Of a DNA stretch of 22,706 nucleotides, positions 5,718 through 12,533 are shown piece after piece. Location of the stretch: NCBI GenBank assembly GCA_964483785.1, contig CAZACW010000037.1, positions 1 to 22,706 on the forward strand. The letters are read 5' to 3'. The notes below the pieces were generated by a model, which was given only the letters and a program-made list of their open reading frames with translations, was not told the origin of the DNA and made no database searches. The translations under genes were made by a program, and so were the position numbers. Source of the DNA: JABDGZ01 sp964483785 (GTDB lineage Bacteria > Omnitrophota > Gorgyraeia > Zapsychrales > Fredricksoniimonadaceae). Numbering within the stretch: position 1 is the first letter of the stretch; every line of letters starts with the position of its first letter.

Positions 5718-8149
5718 TGGAGTCCATGCCGCGACCCAGCTTCCATGTTTACGCCGGGATTTTCCTCACCTGCGCCTGCCTGTTGGTCACCGAGATTTCT
5801 CTTTCCCGCGTCTTTGCCCTTTGCCTTTGGTATCACCTGGCCTTTCTCGTCATCTCCATGGCCATGTTCGGTCTGGCCTTGGGCGGACTTTATATTCAGC
5901 TTAAACAGGGGTCTATCGACGGAAAAACGCTTCATCTGAAGCTGTTTTACAATGCCCTGCTGATGGCCGTGACCTCGCTTTTGGAGCCGGCCCTGCTTTT
6001 TCGCCTGAAACTGCCGCAGGAACTGTTTCAGACCTTTGGATTTCAGACCATGTTCTTTTTGGGATGGTCCTTTCTGCTTGCCTCCCTGCCGTTTTTTTTC
6101 GGAGGGGCTGTCACCGCCTTGGCTTTTGGCCATTTTTCCAGGCACATTTCCAAATTGTATTTCGCAGATTTGCTCGGCGCTGCAGCCGGCTGTTTGTTGA
6201 CCATTCCCTTGATTGGGTATTGCGGCGCGCCCAATGCCCTCTTGATCAACGCTTTGGCCGGATGCGTGGCAGGATTGATCTTTCTCTTCGGGGGCAGGCA
6301 AGCTCCGCCTTTTTATCAGGTTTTGCGCGGCCTGGTGGTGCTGGTGATTTTGGCCTCAGCCCTGGTTTTAAATCCCACCAGGCATTTGTTCGAGGCCCGT
6401 TATGCCAAGGGCAAGGACTTGGGCCGCAATGCATTTTTCAAATGGGATGCCTTGTCCTATGTCAGTGTTTCCAAGGTCAGGGAGGAGGCCTACGTCCGCG
6501 GCGAGGCCCAGTATTTATGGGGGGTCAGCGCCGGGTATGCCGGAGCCTTCGCGCCGGCCAGGTTCATCAAAATCAATGAAGACGCGGGCACCTTTTTGAC
6601 GAGTTTCGACGGGCATTGGGACAAGGTCCGCTGGATCCAAAAGGACCCGCCCAGCCTGGTGCACCGGTTGAAAACAGGCGCCAGGACCCTGGTGATCGGC
6701 GCCGGCGGAGGCAAGGATGTTTTGACCGCCTTGTCCTTCGGCGCTTCCCATGTCACGGCCGTGGACTTGAATCCCATCATCATCCATGACGTGATGCAGG
6801 GCCGGTTTCGCGCGTTCAGCGGAAACCTGTATCAGGACCCCAGGGTGACGGCGGTTGCGGCCGAGGGCCGGCATTTCATCGCTTCCCGGCCGGAACGTTA
6901 TGACATCATCCAATTGTCCTATGTCGATACCTCGGTGGCCACGTCCGGCGGGGCGTACATACTCGCGGAAAATAATTTGTACACCAAGGACAGTTTTAAG
7001 GAATATCTCAATCATCTGGCGCCGCAGGGCGTCTTTTCCGTCTGCTGGGTGGATGTGCCTGGTTTGGCCGGAGGCACCAGGCTGGTCTCTTTAAGCGTCC
7101 GGGCGCTGGAAGAATTGGGCATCCGAAGGGCCGGCCCGCACATCCTGGTGATCACGAATGCCAATAATCCGGCCTGGGTGATCCGGGACGTGCTGCTTAA
7201 AAAGGAGCCCTTTACGCCGCAGGAACAGCAGATCATCGCCGATGCCGTCGGGGAACTCGGGTTTGAAGCCACCTACATGCCCCGGCAGGATGCTCTCCCA
7301 GGGCCGCTGGGCGATCTGCATGAGCGCAAGGCCCTGATCAAGGCCATGATCAATGAGCCCAGCCTGCGGGAAGCCCTGTACGCGCGTTTCCCTTTGGATC
7401 TTCGCCCCACCACGGATGACAGGCCTTTCTTTTATTACCAGAACCGTCCCAGAGATTTTCTCAAGGCCTTAAAGTTCAATGCTCCGCCGGGGCAGGCCAT
7501 GGCAACCAACGGCGGCGTGGTGCTGGCCCGGATGCTGATGCTGGCCTTGGGTCTGGTCTTTTGCTTTTTTGCCCTGCCCATGGTTTTGGCCGGATGGAGC
7601 AGGGGCCTTGAGCCTCTTTATTTTTTCTGCATCGGCATGGGCTTTATGATGCTGGAAATTTATTTCCTGCAGAAATATCTGTTGTTTTTGGGGCATCCGG
7701 TGTATTCCTTGTCCGTGACCCTGCTGACCATCCTGCTTTTTGCCGGGCTGGGCGCTTTCATGACCAAGCATCTGACCCGGCAAAAGCCGTTCTGGTATGC
7801 CCGGCGGGTCCTGGCCCTGCTGTCTTTATTGAGCCTGGCCCTGGCCTTTGGTTTAAATTTGGTGTTTGAACCGTGCCTGGGGCAGGTTCTAACGGTAAAA
7901 ATTTCCGTCGCTGTTTTGATGCTGGCGCCGTTGGGCTTGGTGATGGGCATGCCCTTGCCCTTAGGGATCATGGCCTTGAGCCGGGAAGGCCGGGCCGCGG
8001 TCCCCTGGATGTGGGGCATGAACGGCGCGGCCTCGGTGCTGGCTTGCGTCCTGGCCATGGTCCTGGCCATGAACCTGGGTTATCATTTTGTGCTGTGCCT
8101 GGGCGTAATTTTTTATATAATAGCATTCCTGTGCATACGTCCTCAATAA
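5717..8149 (+). CDS. Polytopic membrane protein with spermidine-synthase-like (SpeE) domain
   Basis: The 810-residue protein has about six or seven membrane spans (10-220), a soluble SAM/dcSAM-binding Rossmann domain (about 240-590) and more spans (600-806). The Rossmann domain carries TLVIGAGGGKDVLTA (324-338) followed by TAVDLNP (347-353), the nucleotide-binding loop and acidic residue of aminopropyltransferases. PTTDDRPFFY (564-573) and WGMNGAASVLA (766-776) are typical of the membrane-embedded SpeE-like family. The substrate is unproven; true polyamine synthesis is doubtful because members of this group often lack the canonical active-site pattern. The ATG at 5717 gives an N-terminus just before the first span, as in homologues. 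The same frame runs back to 5498, but that part overlaps the ELM1-family gene and reads as low-complexity Ala/Arg. Confidence 0.82.
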   Translation: MESMPRPSFHVYAGIFLTCACLLVTEISLSRVFALCLWYHLAFLVISMAMFGLALGGLYIQLKQGSIDGKTLHLKLFYNALLMAVTSLLEPALLFRLKLPQELFQTFGFQTMFFLGWSFLLASLPFFFGGAVTALAFGHFSRHISKLYFADLLGAAAGCLLTIPLIGYCGAPNALLINALAGCVAGLIFLFGGRQAPPFYQVLRGLVVLVILASALVLNPTRHLFEARYAKGKDLGRNAFFKWDALSYVSVSKVREEAYVRGEAQYLWGVSAGYAGAFAPARFIKINEDAGTFLTSFDGHWDKVRWIQKDPPSLVHRLKTGARTLVIGAGGGKDVLTALSFGASHVTAVDLNPIIIHDVMQGRFRAFSGNLYQDPRVTAVAAEGRHFIASRPERYDIIQLSYVDTSVATSGGAYILAENNLYTKDSFKEYLNHLAPQGVFSVCWVDVPGLAGGTRLVSLSVRALEELGIRRAGPHILVITNANNPAWVIRDVLLKKEPFTPQEQQIIADAVGELGFEATYMPRQDALPGPLGDLHERKALIKAMINEPSLREALYARFPLDLRPTTDDRPFFYYQNRPRDFLKALKFNAPPGQAMATNGGVVLARMLMLALGLVFCFFALPMVLAGWSRGLEPLYFFCIGMGFMMLEIYFLQKYLLFLGHPVYSLSVTLLTILLFAGLGAFMTKHLTRQKPFWYARRVLALLSLLSLALAFGLNLVFEPCLGQVLTVKISVAVLMLAPLGLVMGMPLPLGIMALSREGRAAVPWMWGMNGAASVLACVLAMVLAMNLGYHFVLCLGVIFYIIAFLCIRPQ
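8116..8121 (+). promoter_or_regulatory. Possible -10 element upstream of the Kir-like gene
   Basis: A perfect TATAAT lies inside the 3' end of the preceding gene, about 39 bases before the ATG at 8160. No good -35 is found at 16-18 bases upstream, so this is weak. It could give the ion-channel group its own transcript. Confidence 0.3.
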
Positions 8150-8159
8150 GGGAGTTTTG

Positions 8160-9089
8160 ATGGCCGCTGAAGAGTCCACAACCGGTAAAACCGCGCACGC
8201 CAAAGCCGCGCATTTTAGGGCCCTGATCAACAGGGAGGGGAGATTCAATGTCCACGGCCGCAGGGAGCACCGCCACAATCCTCTCACCGACCTTTACCAT
8301 TATTTTTTCTCCCTTACCTGGCCCCAGTTTTTCATCCATATCGCCGCGGTCTATTTTTCCGTCAACATTTTTTTCGGGACCTTGTATTTTATCGACGGGA
8401 TGGATATTTTGGGGGACGGCCCCAGCAGCGGCTTAAGGCGCCTGGCCCATTGCGTGTTTTTAAGCATCGAGAACATGAGCGCGGTGGATTACGCCAGGGT
8501 CGGCCATGCCAGCGTCCTGACCTATCTGCTGATGACCCTCCAGGCCTTCCTGGGGATCTTGACCCTGGCCATCATCACCGGCCTTTTCTATGCCAGGTTT
8601 TCGCGGCCCACGGCCAGGATCATATTCAGCAATAAAATGATCATCGGCCGTCATAACGGCCGGCTTTGCTTGTCGTTTCGCATCGCCAACGAGCGCTTAA
8701 ACCGCATTGCCGAGGCGCACATGACCCTGCACATGACCAAGAACGAGATCAGCCTGGAAGGGGAGCACACGCGCAAATTTTATGACCTGAAGCTCGAGCG
8801 GGAACATTCGCCGCTGTTTGCCTTAAGCTGGACCGTGCGCCATTACATCGACGAGGACAGCCCCTTGTTGAAGGCACAGATGGCCTTCATGAAGGAGGTG
8901 CAGATGGGGTTTCTGGCGTCCTTGGTCGGCACCGACGAGACCTTTGCCCAGCCCATCATCGCCCGCCATGCCTATGCCCCGGAAGACATCGTTTACAACA
9001 AGCGTTTCAAGGACATTGTCGTCTGGCAGGACAAAAGGGTGCACATTGACCTTAAAGGGATCCATGACCTGCAGGAGAGCGCGGCGTGA
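8160..9089 (+). CDS. Inward-rectifier K+ channel (KirBac) homologue with non-canonical selectivity filter
   Basis: The 309-residue protein follows the KirBac plan. It has an amphipathic slide helix and first span (DLYHYFFSLTWPQFFIHIAA onward, 44-80), a pore helix (about 92-107), a second span (118-145) ending in FYARFSRPTARIIFS, and a cytoplasmic IRK immunoglobulin-like domain (about 155-300). The last includes LCLSFRIANERLNRIAEA and HSPLFALSWTVRHYIDEDSPL, both diagnostic of Kir channels. The filter is the oddity: where KirBacs have T-V/I-G-Y-G-D after the pore helix, this has A108-V-D-Y-A-R113 (8481-8498). Ion selectivity therefore cannot be assumed to be K+. GGGAG at 8150-8154 selects ATG 8160; a TTG lies directly before it. 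The stop overlaps the GTG of the next gene. Confidence 0.85.
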   Translation: MAAEESTTGKTAHAKAAHFRALINREGRFNVHGRREHRHNPLTDLYHYFFSLTWPQFFIHIAAVYFSVNIFFGTLYFIDGMDILGDGPSSGLRRLAHCVFLSIENMSAVDYARVGHASVLTYLLMTLQAFLGILTLAIITGLFYARFSRPTARIIFSNKMIIGRHNGRLCLSFRIANERLNRIAEAHMTLHMTKNEISLEGEHTRKFYDLKLEREHSPLFALSWTVRHYIDEDSPLLKAQMAFMKEVQMGFLASLVGTDETFAQPIIARHAYAPEDIVYNKRFKDIVVWQDKRVHIDLKGIHDLQESAA

Positions 9090-9604
9090 TCAGGGTGTAC
9101 ACGGGCTTCAAAGGTTTGGCCTTCAGCTTCTTTTTTATCGCCGGGATGGTGCTTGCGGCCGCCATCCTGGTCTGGGGCCTGGCCAAGGCCATTGCCTTGC
9201 TTTTGCCCCTGCTGATCGTCCTTTCCTATATATTGGTCCTGGCCTTTGTCTGTGTGCTTTTGCCTTCTGCTTATTTCGCCAAGCAGGCCAGGCCGCGGCT
9301 GAGTGTGTACGCGCTGTGGATGTCCCAGGCCCTGGGGGCCATGACCTGGATGGTCTCTTTTTTCTTTATCGTCAGTCAATTCGGATGGGCCGGCATGCTT
9401 CTGGTATTTTTATTCCAGCTTTTGGCTCCGGTGGCCCTGGCCGCGGCCCTGCTCAAAAATGCCTGGCCCACAGCCGTTCATTTGGCGATTTGGATCGGTT
9501 TTACCTACGGCATGAGATACTTCGGCCATTGGCTGGCGGATTTAAGCCCCCTCAAGCGGGACAAAGGTGATATCATAGATGTCGATGCCATTGAAGTGGA
9601 TTAG
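9086..9604 (+). CDS. Small polytopic membrane protein of unknown function, coupled to the Kir-like gene
   Basis: The 172-residue product has about four hydrophobic spans (roughly 10-32, 35-62, 78-100 and 102-125, with a weaker one near 130-150) and a short, acidic C-terminal tail (DIIDVDAIEVD). I do not recognise a family. It begins with GTG inside GTGA, overlapping the Kir-like stop (TGA 9087-9089), with CAGGAGAG upstream as ribosome site. That overlap suggests the two products are made together, so an accessory subunit or a protein from the same pathway is plausible but not shown. Confidence 0.65.
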   Translation: MIRVYTGFKGLAFSFFFIAGMVLAAAILVWGLAKAIALLLPLLIVLSYILVLAFVCVLLPSAYFAKQARPRLSVYALWMSQALGAMTWMVSFFFIVSQFGWAGMLLVFLFQLLAPVALAAALLKNAWPTAVHLAIWIGFTYGMRYFGHWLADLSPLKRDKGDIIDVDAIEVD

Positions 9605-9636
9605 AACATAGGTAAGATGTTGACGAAAGGCGTGAG

Positions 9637-10011
9637 ATGGAAAAATGGCTGTATTTGATCGGCGGCGGAATTATGGGGACCCTGGCGAGGTATGTCCTTG
9701 CGGGCCTCGTATACCAGAAGGCGGGCACGGATTTTCCTTACGGGACCTTGGCGGTCAACGCGATCGGCTGTTTTTTAGTGGGATTTTTTGACACCGTGTT
9801 CCAGGACAAGTATCTGTTGGGCCCGTCCATGAGGACTTTTTTGATGGTGGGATTCTGCGGGGCCTTCACCACCTTTTCCACCTTTATGCTGGAGACCGGT
9901 AATCTCATCAGGGACGGGGAATCCTCCCGGGCCTTTCTCAATGTCCTCTTGAGCGTTCTCATAGGTTTTATGGTGTTTAAGCTGGGGATCATGCTGGCTA
10001 AGATTCTCTAA
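9637..10011 (+). CDS. crcB: Fluoride-specific ion channel CrcB/Fluc
   Basis: CrcB/Fluc is a small inner-membrane dual-topology channel that lets F- escape from the cytoplasm. The 124-residue product has the expected length and four spans. It carries GGGIMGTLARY (9-19, Arg19), GTLAVNAIGCFLVG (36-49, Asn41) and GFCGAFTTFSTF (72-83). The last contains the central Na+-site segment and the two phenylalanines (Phe80, Phe83) that line the F- path. A weak GAAAGG lies before the ATG. Only 32 bases separate it from the preceding gene, so no fluoride riboswitch fits there and it is probably co-transcribed with the Kir-like group. Confidence 0.92.
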   Translation: MEKWLYLIGGGIMGTLARYVLAGLVYQKAGTDFPYGTLAVNAIGCFLVGFFDTVFQDKYLLGPSMRTFLMVGFCGAFTTFSTFMLETGNLIRDGESSRAFLNVLLSVLIGFMVFKLGIMLAKIL

Positions 10012-10023
10012 AGCCGGTTGAGG

Positions 10024-10052
10024 TTGACAGGCCAGGGCGTGATGGTTAAGAT
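10024..10052 (+). promoter_or_regulatory. Sigma70-like promoter for the His-rich DUF6515-like gene
   Basis: TTGACA (10024-10029) is a perfect -35; after 17 bases comes TAAGAT (10047-10052), a 4/6 match to TATAAT. A start near 10059 leaves a leader of about 23 bases ending in AAAGGAGAG before the ATG at 10082. Confidence 0.55.
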
Positions 10053-10081
10053 AGGTTCGCATGTGCAGAAAGGAGAGTATT

Positions 10082-10810
10082 ATGGATCGTAACGTCACCA
10101 TGAAATACATTTGGGGAAGTTTTTTAATTTTGGCTCTATGCTCCTTCCCAAGGACATCCCATGCAGATTGGTCCATCGGCTTCGGTTTCGGGGACAACGA
10201 CCGGGACCATCATGACTGGAGGGAACACGAGCACCATGAGTGGAGGGAGCATGAACACCATGAATGGCAAGAGCACCGTTATTTTTGGCATGAGCATCCT
10301 CATTGGGGCCTGCACATCCACAACCTGCCGTTTACCTGCGACACGGTCTGGGAGGGATTTAACAGATACTATTATTGCGACGGCCTGTATTATACCTACG
10401 GCGGATATGGCGATTACGTCCTGGTTGAACCGCCGCAGGGGGCCTATGTGGACCAGATCCCGGGAGATTTTCGTCCTGTCCTGATCAATGGGGCCATGTA
10501 CTACACGGATAACGGCACCTATTACGTGGCCACGTCCCGCGGATACAGGGTGGTGGTCCCGCCGGTGGTCTACCAACAGCCGGTGGTGGTCCAGCCGGCC
10601 GCGGAGATTGCCCCGGCCCCTGTGCCGGCCTCCAGCGGAACCACCGTGCCCATGGATGGGGACAGTTTCCCGGTCAATGTGCCCAATAATACCGGAGGAT
10701 ACACGACGGTGGTGATCAAGAAGTCCGGCAGCGGCTATGTCGGTCCCCAAGGGGAATATTACGCCGGCTTTCCTACCGTGGCCCAGCTCAAGGCCATGTA
10801 CGTGAAATAA
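10082..10810 (+). CDS. Secreted His-rich DUF6515-like protein
   Basis: The 242-residue product has a Sec signal peptide (1-28, cleavage after SHA before DWS). Next is a His-rich segment (14 His in residues 43-80) built on an 8-residue repeat. A Tyr-rich core at 94-158 follows (RYYYCDGLYYTYGGYGDYVL, PPQGAYVDQIPGDF, YYTDNGTYYV, RGYRVV), the pattern I associate with DUF6515. A linker rich in Pro/Val leads to a C-terminal module at 190-242 (FPVNVPNNTGGYTTVVIKKSGSGYVGPQGEYY, given here only as a landmark: VGPQGEYY at 220-227). AAGGAGAG at about 10070-10077 selects the ATG at 10082 over one at 10061. Function is unknown; surface or periplasmic location and metal binding through His are inferences. 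A shorter relative lies at 17681. Confidence 0.75.
   Translation: MDRNVTMKYIWGSFLILALCSFPRTSHADWSIGFGFGDNDRDHHDWREHEHHEWREHEHHEWQEHRYFWHEHPHWGLHIHNLPFTCDTVWEGFNRYYYCDGLYYTYGGYGDYVLVEPPQGAYVDQIPGDFRPVLINGAMYYTDNGTYYVATSRGYRVVVPPVVYQQPVVVQPAAEIAPAPVPASSGTTVPMDGDSFPVNVPNNTGGYTTVVIKKSGSGYVGPQGEYYAGFPTVAQLKAMYVK
10217..10276 (+). repeat. In-frame tandem repeat encoding WREHEHHE
   Basis: Two full 24-base units (10217-10240 and 10241-10264) and a half unit (10265-10276, WQEH) sit in the His-rich segment. The two full units differ at four positions, all third-codon and synonymous, so the peptide repeat is identical. Confidence 0.85.
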
Positions 10811-10819
10811 TCCCAATTA

Positions 10820-10867
10820 ACCATCACAACCCCGGGGGTTGTGATGGTCCTATCTCCTTTTCTTTCG
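10820..10867 (+). terminator. Terminator after the His-rich DUF6515-like gene
   Basis: ACCATCACAACCCC (10820-10833) and its exact complement GGGGTTGTGATGGT (10835-10848) make a very strong inverted repeat; in practice 11-12 bp would pair around a small G/C loop. A T-rich stretch follows (TATCTCCTTTTCTTTC) rather than a pure T run. It begins 10 bases after the stop. Confidence 0.75.
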
Positions 10868-10870
10868 CCC

Positions 10871-10899
10871 TTGACATTTTAGTTATCTTAGTGTAAATT
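10871..10899 (+). promoter_or_regulatory. Sigma70-like promoter for the marR-RND operon
   Basis: TTGACA (10871-10876), a 17-base spacer and TAAATT (10894-10899, 4/6 match). A start near 10906 leaves about 37 bases before the MarR ATG. The region 10877-10920 is markedly A/T-rich for this window. Small palindromes there (TAAATTTA 10894-10901; TTATC 10883-10887 facing GATAA 10907-10911) overlap the -10 and could be a MarR site, but none is long enough to call. Confidence 0.55.
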
Positions 10900-10942
10900 T
10901 AATCTTGATAATATTCCACTTTCTTAAATAAAAGGGAGGGGT

Positions 10943-11401
10943 ATGGCTGACCTTAAACTGGAAGAATTCGGCGACAGGATGATCAAGCTCATTCCTCAAT
11001 TGAAGATTGAACTCGGCTGTTACGAAAACAATACCCTGACCCGCCGGGACATCACCACCACCCAGCTCTTGGTCCTGGAATGCCTTTCCACCCTCGGCCA
11101 ATGCCGGATGCAGGCCCTGGTGAATGCGCTCAAGGTCAAATTTTCAGCCGTCACCCCTTTGATCGACCGCCTGGTGAAGACCGGCTTTGTGGTGCGCCGG
11201 CACGGCCAGGAGGACAGGCGCACGGTGTTTGTGGCCTTAAGCCCCAAGGGCAAAAAGGTCCTGCAGGAAGTCTACGCCCAGCGCCGCAAGGCCTTCATAC
11301 AGGTCTTCAGCCGCGTCTCGGCCGAGGAGCGGCAAAATTATCTGATGATCCTGGAAAAATTGGTGGACAGTTTCGCCTACCAAATCGAAGGAAGGATATG
11401 A
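10943..11401 (+). CDS. MarR-family transcriptional regulator
   Basis: The 152-residue product has the winged-helix layout of MarR: dimerisation helices at both ends, TTTQLLVLECLSTLGQCRMQALVNAL at about 38-63 (helices before the reader), the recognition helix around FSAVTPLIDRLVKTGFV (67-83), and the wing QEDRRTVFVALSPKG (89-103) with the typical Asp-Arg-Arg. GGGAGGGG just before the ATG is the ribosome site. It is first in an operon with an RND adaptor, pump and channel (ATGA overlap with the adaptor), so it most likely represses this operon and is released by a pump substrate. Cys26 and Cys54 are the only cysteines and might allow thiol sensing, though that is speculative. Confidence 0.9.
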   Translation: MADLKLEEFGDRMIKLIPQLKIELGCYENNTLTRRDITTTQLLVLECLSTLGQCRMQALVNALKVKFSAVTPLIDRLVKTGFVVRRHGQEDRRTVFVALSPKGKKVLQEVYAQRRKAFIQVFSRVSAEERQNYLMILEKLVDSFAYQIEGRI

Positions 11402-12528
11402 TTATGAGAATTTTTTTACTCTTTTTGGCGGGGATGCTTGCCGGCTGCGGCAGCAAACAAGGCGCGCCGATGCAGATGCCCACGCCTGAAGTCGGGGTGG
11501 TGACGATCAGCGCCCAGGCCATGCCGGTCACCACCGAATTGCCCGGCCGCATCGAAGCCGAGCGCGTCGCAGATGTGCGGGCCAGGGCCACGGGCATTAT
11601 CCTCAAAAGAGCATTCACGGAAGGCTCTGAAGTGAAAGAAGGCGACAGCCTGTTTCAAATCGACCCCGCGCCCCTGCAGGCGGCCTATGACAATGCCAAG
11701 GCCAATTTGGCCAAGGCCGAGGCCGGCGTGACCCAGGCGCAGGCCAAGGCCCAGCGCTTTAAACAGCTGGTGGCCCTCAACGCGGTGAGCAAGCAGGAAT
11801 ACGACGATGCCGCGGCCGCGGACCTGCAGGCCAAGGCCGAGGTGGAAGCCGCCAAGGCCGCCCTGGAAACAGCTTCCTTAAATCTCGGCTACACCAATGT
11901 CACGGCGCCCATCTCCGGCAAGATAGGTGCTGCCAAGGTCACCGAAGGGGCGCTGGTCAGCCAGACCGAAGCCACCCCGTTGGCCACCATCCAGCAGTTA
12001 GACCCCATCTATTTTGATTTTACGCAATCCAGCACCGATCTCTTGAAGCTCAAGGCCTCCTTTGACAAGGGCCAGCTGCAGAAGGTCTCTAACGACGAGG
12101 CCAAGGTGGTCCTGATTTTAGATGACGGGACCACCTATCCCACCGCCGGCAAGCTGTTGTTTAGTGACATCACCGTCGATCCCAGCACCGGCATGATCAC
12201 CCTGCGGGCGGAATTTCCCAATCCCGACCACATGCTTTTGCCCGGCATGTTCGCCCGGGTGCAGTTTGAAGAGGCGGTCAAACAGGACGCTATCACCGTA
12301 CTGCAGCGCGCCGCTTCCTTAAAAGGGGACGGGACCGCGATTGTGATGGTGGTCAAGCCGGACAATACCGTGGAGGCCAGGACCATTAAACTGGGGGATG
12401 CCAGCCAGGACAGATGGATCGTGACCGACGGGCTCAAGGCCGGGGAAACCGTGATTGTGGAAGGTCTGCAGAAGGTCAGGCCCGGGGCGCCGGTCAAGAC
12501 CGTGCCTTTTAGCGATACCGAAAATTAA
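11398..12528 (+). CDS. RND efflux periplasmic adaptor lipoprotein (AcrA/MexA type)
   Basis: The 376-residue protein links an inner-membrane RND pump to an outer-membrane channel. It starts with a short lipoprotein signal whose lipobox LAGC puts the lipidated Cys at 17. Then come the first lipoyl half and membrane-proximal strands (GRIEAERVADVRARATGII, 50-68; FTEGSEVKEGDSLFQIDP, 73-90), an alpha-helical hairpin rich in Ala/Lys/Gln (91-165), the second lipoyl half (VTAPISGKIGAAKVTEG, 168-184), and beta-barrel and membrane-proximal domains (to about 370). This is the full length for the family. Two starts are possible: ATG 11398 (overlapping the MarR stop) and ATG 11404, each with an AAGGA 5-7 bases upstream; the signal peptide works with either. 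The pump gene follows after 5 bases. Confidence 0.93.
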   Translation: MIMRIFLLFLAGMLAGCGSKQGAPMQMPTPEVGVVTISAQAMPVTTELPGRIEAERVADVRARATGIILKRAFTEGSEVKEGDSLFQIDPAPLQAAYDNAKANLAKAEAGVTQAQAKAQRFKQLVALNAVSKQEYDDAAAADLQAKAEVEAAKAALETASLNLGYTNVTAPISGKIGAAKVTEGALVSQTEATPLATIQQLDPIYFDFTQSSTDLLKLKASFDKGQLQKVSNDEAKVVLILDDGTTYPTAGKLLFSDITVDPSTGMITLRAEFPNPDHMLLPGMFARVQFEEAVKQDAITVLQRAASLKGDGTAIVMVVKPDNTVEARTIKLGDASQDRWIVTDGLKAGETVIVEGLQKVRPGAPVKTVPFSDTEN

Positions 12529-12533
12529 ATTTT

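Noticed and set aside
9605..9636. Fluoride riboswitch before crcB
   Set aside because: The gap is only 32 bases and shows no structured element; a fluoride aptamer needs more room.
10894..10901. TAAATTTA as a MarR operator
   Set aside because: An 8-base A/T palindrome is expected by chance in this A/T-rich gap and cannot be extended; mentioned only as a possibility under the promoter.
11080..11397. Upstream extension of the first adaptor reading frame
   Set aside because: It overlaps MarR, reads as Pro/Gly/Arg-rich noise, and would bury the lipoprotein signal peptide that starts at 11398 or 11404.
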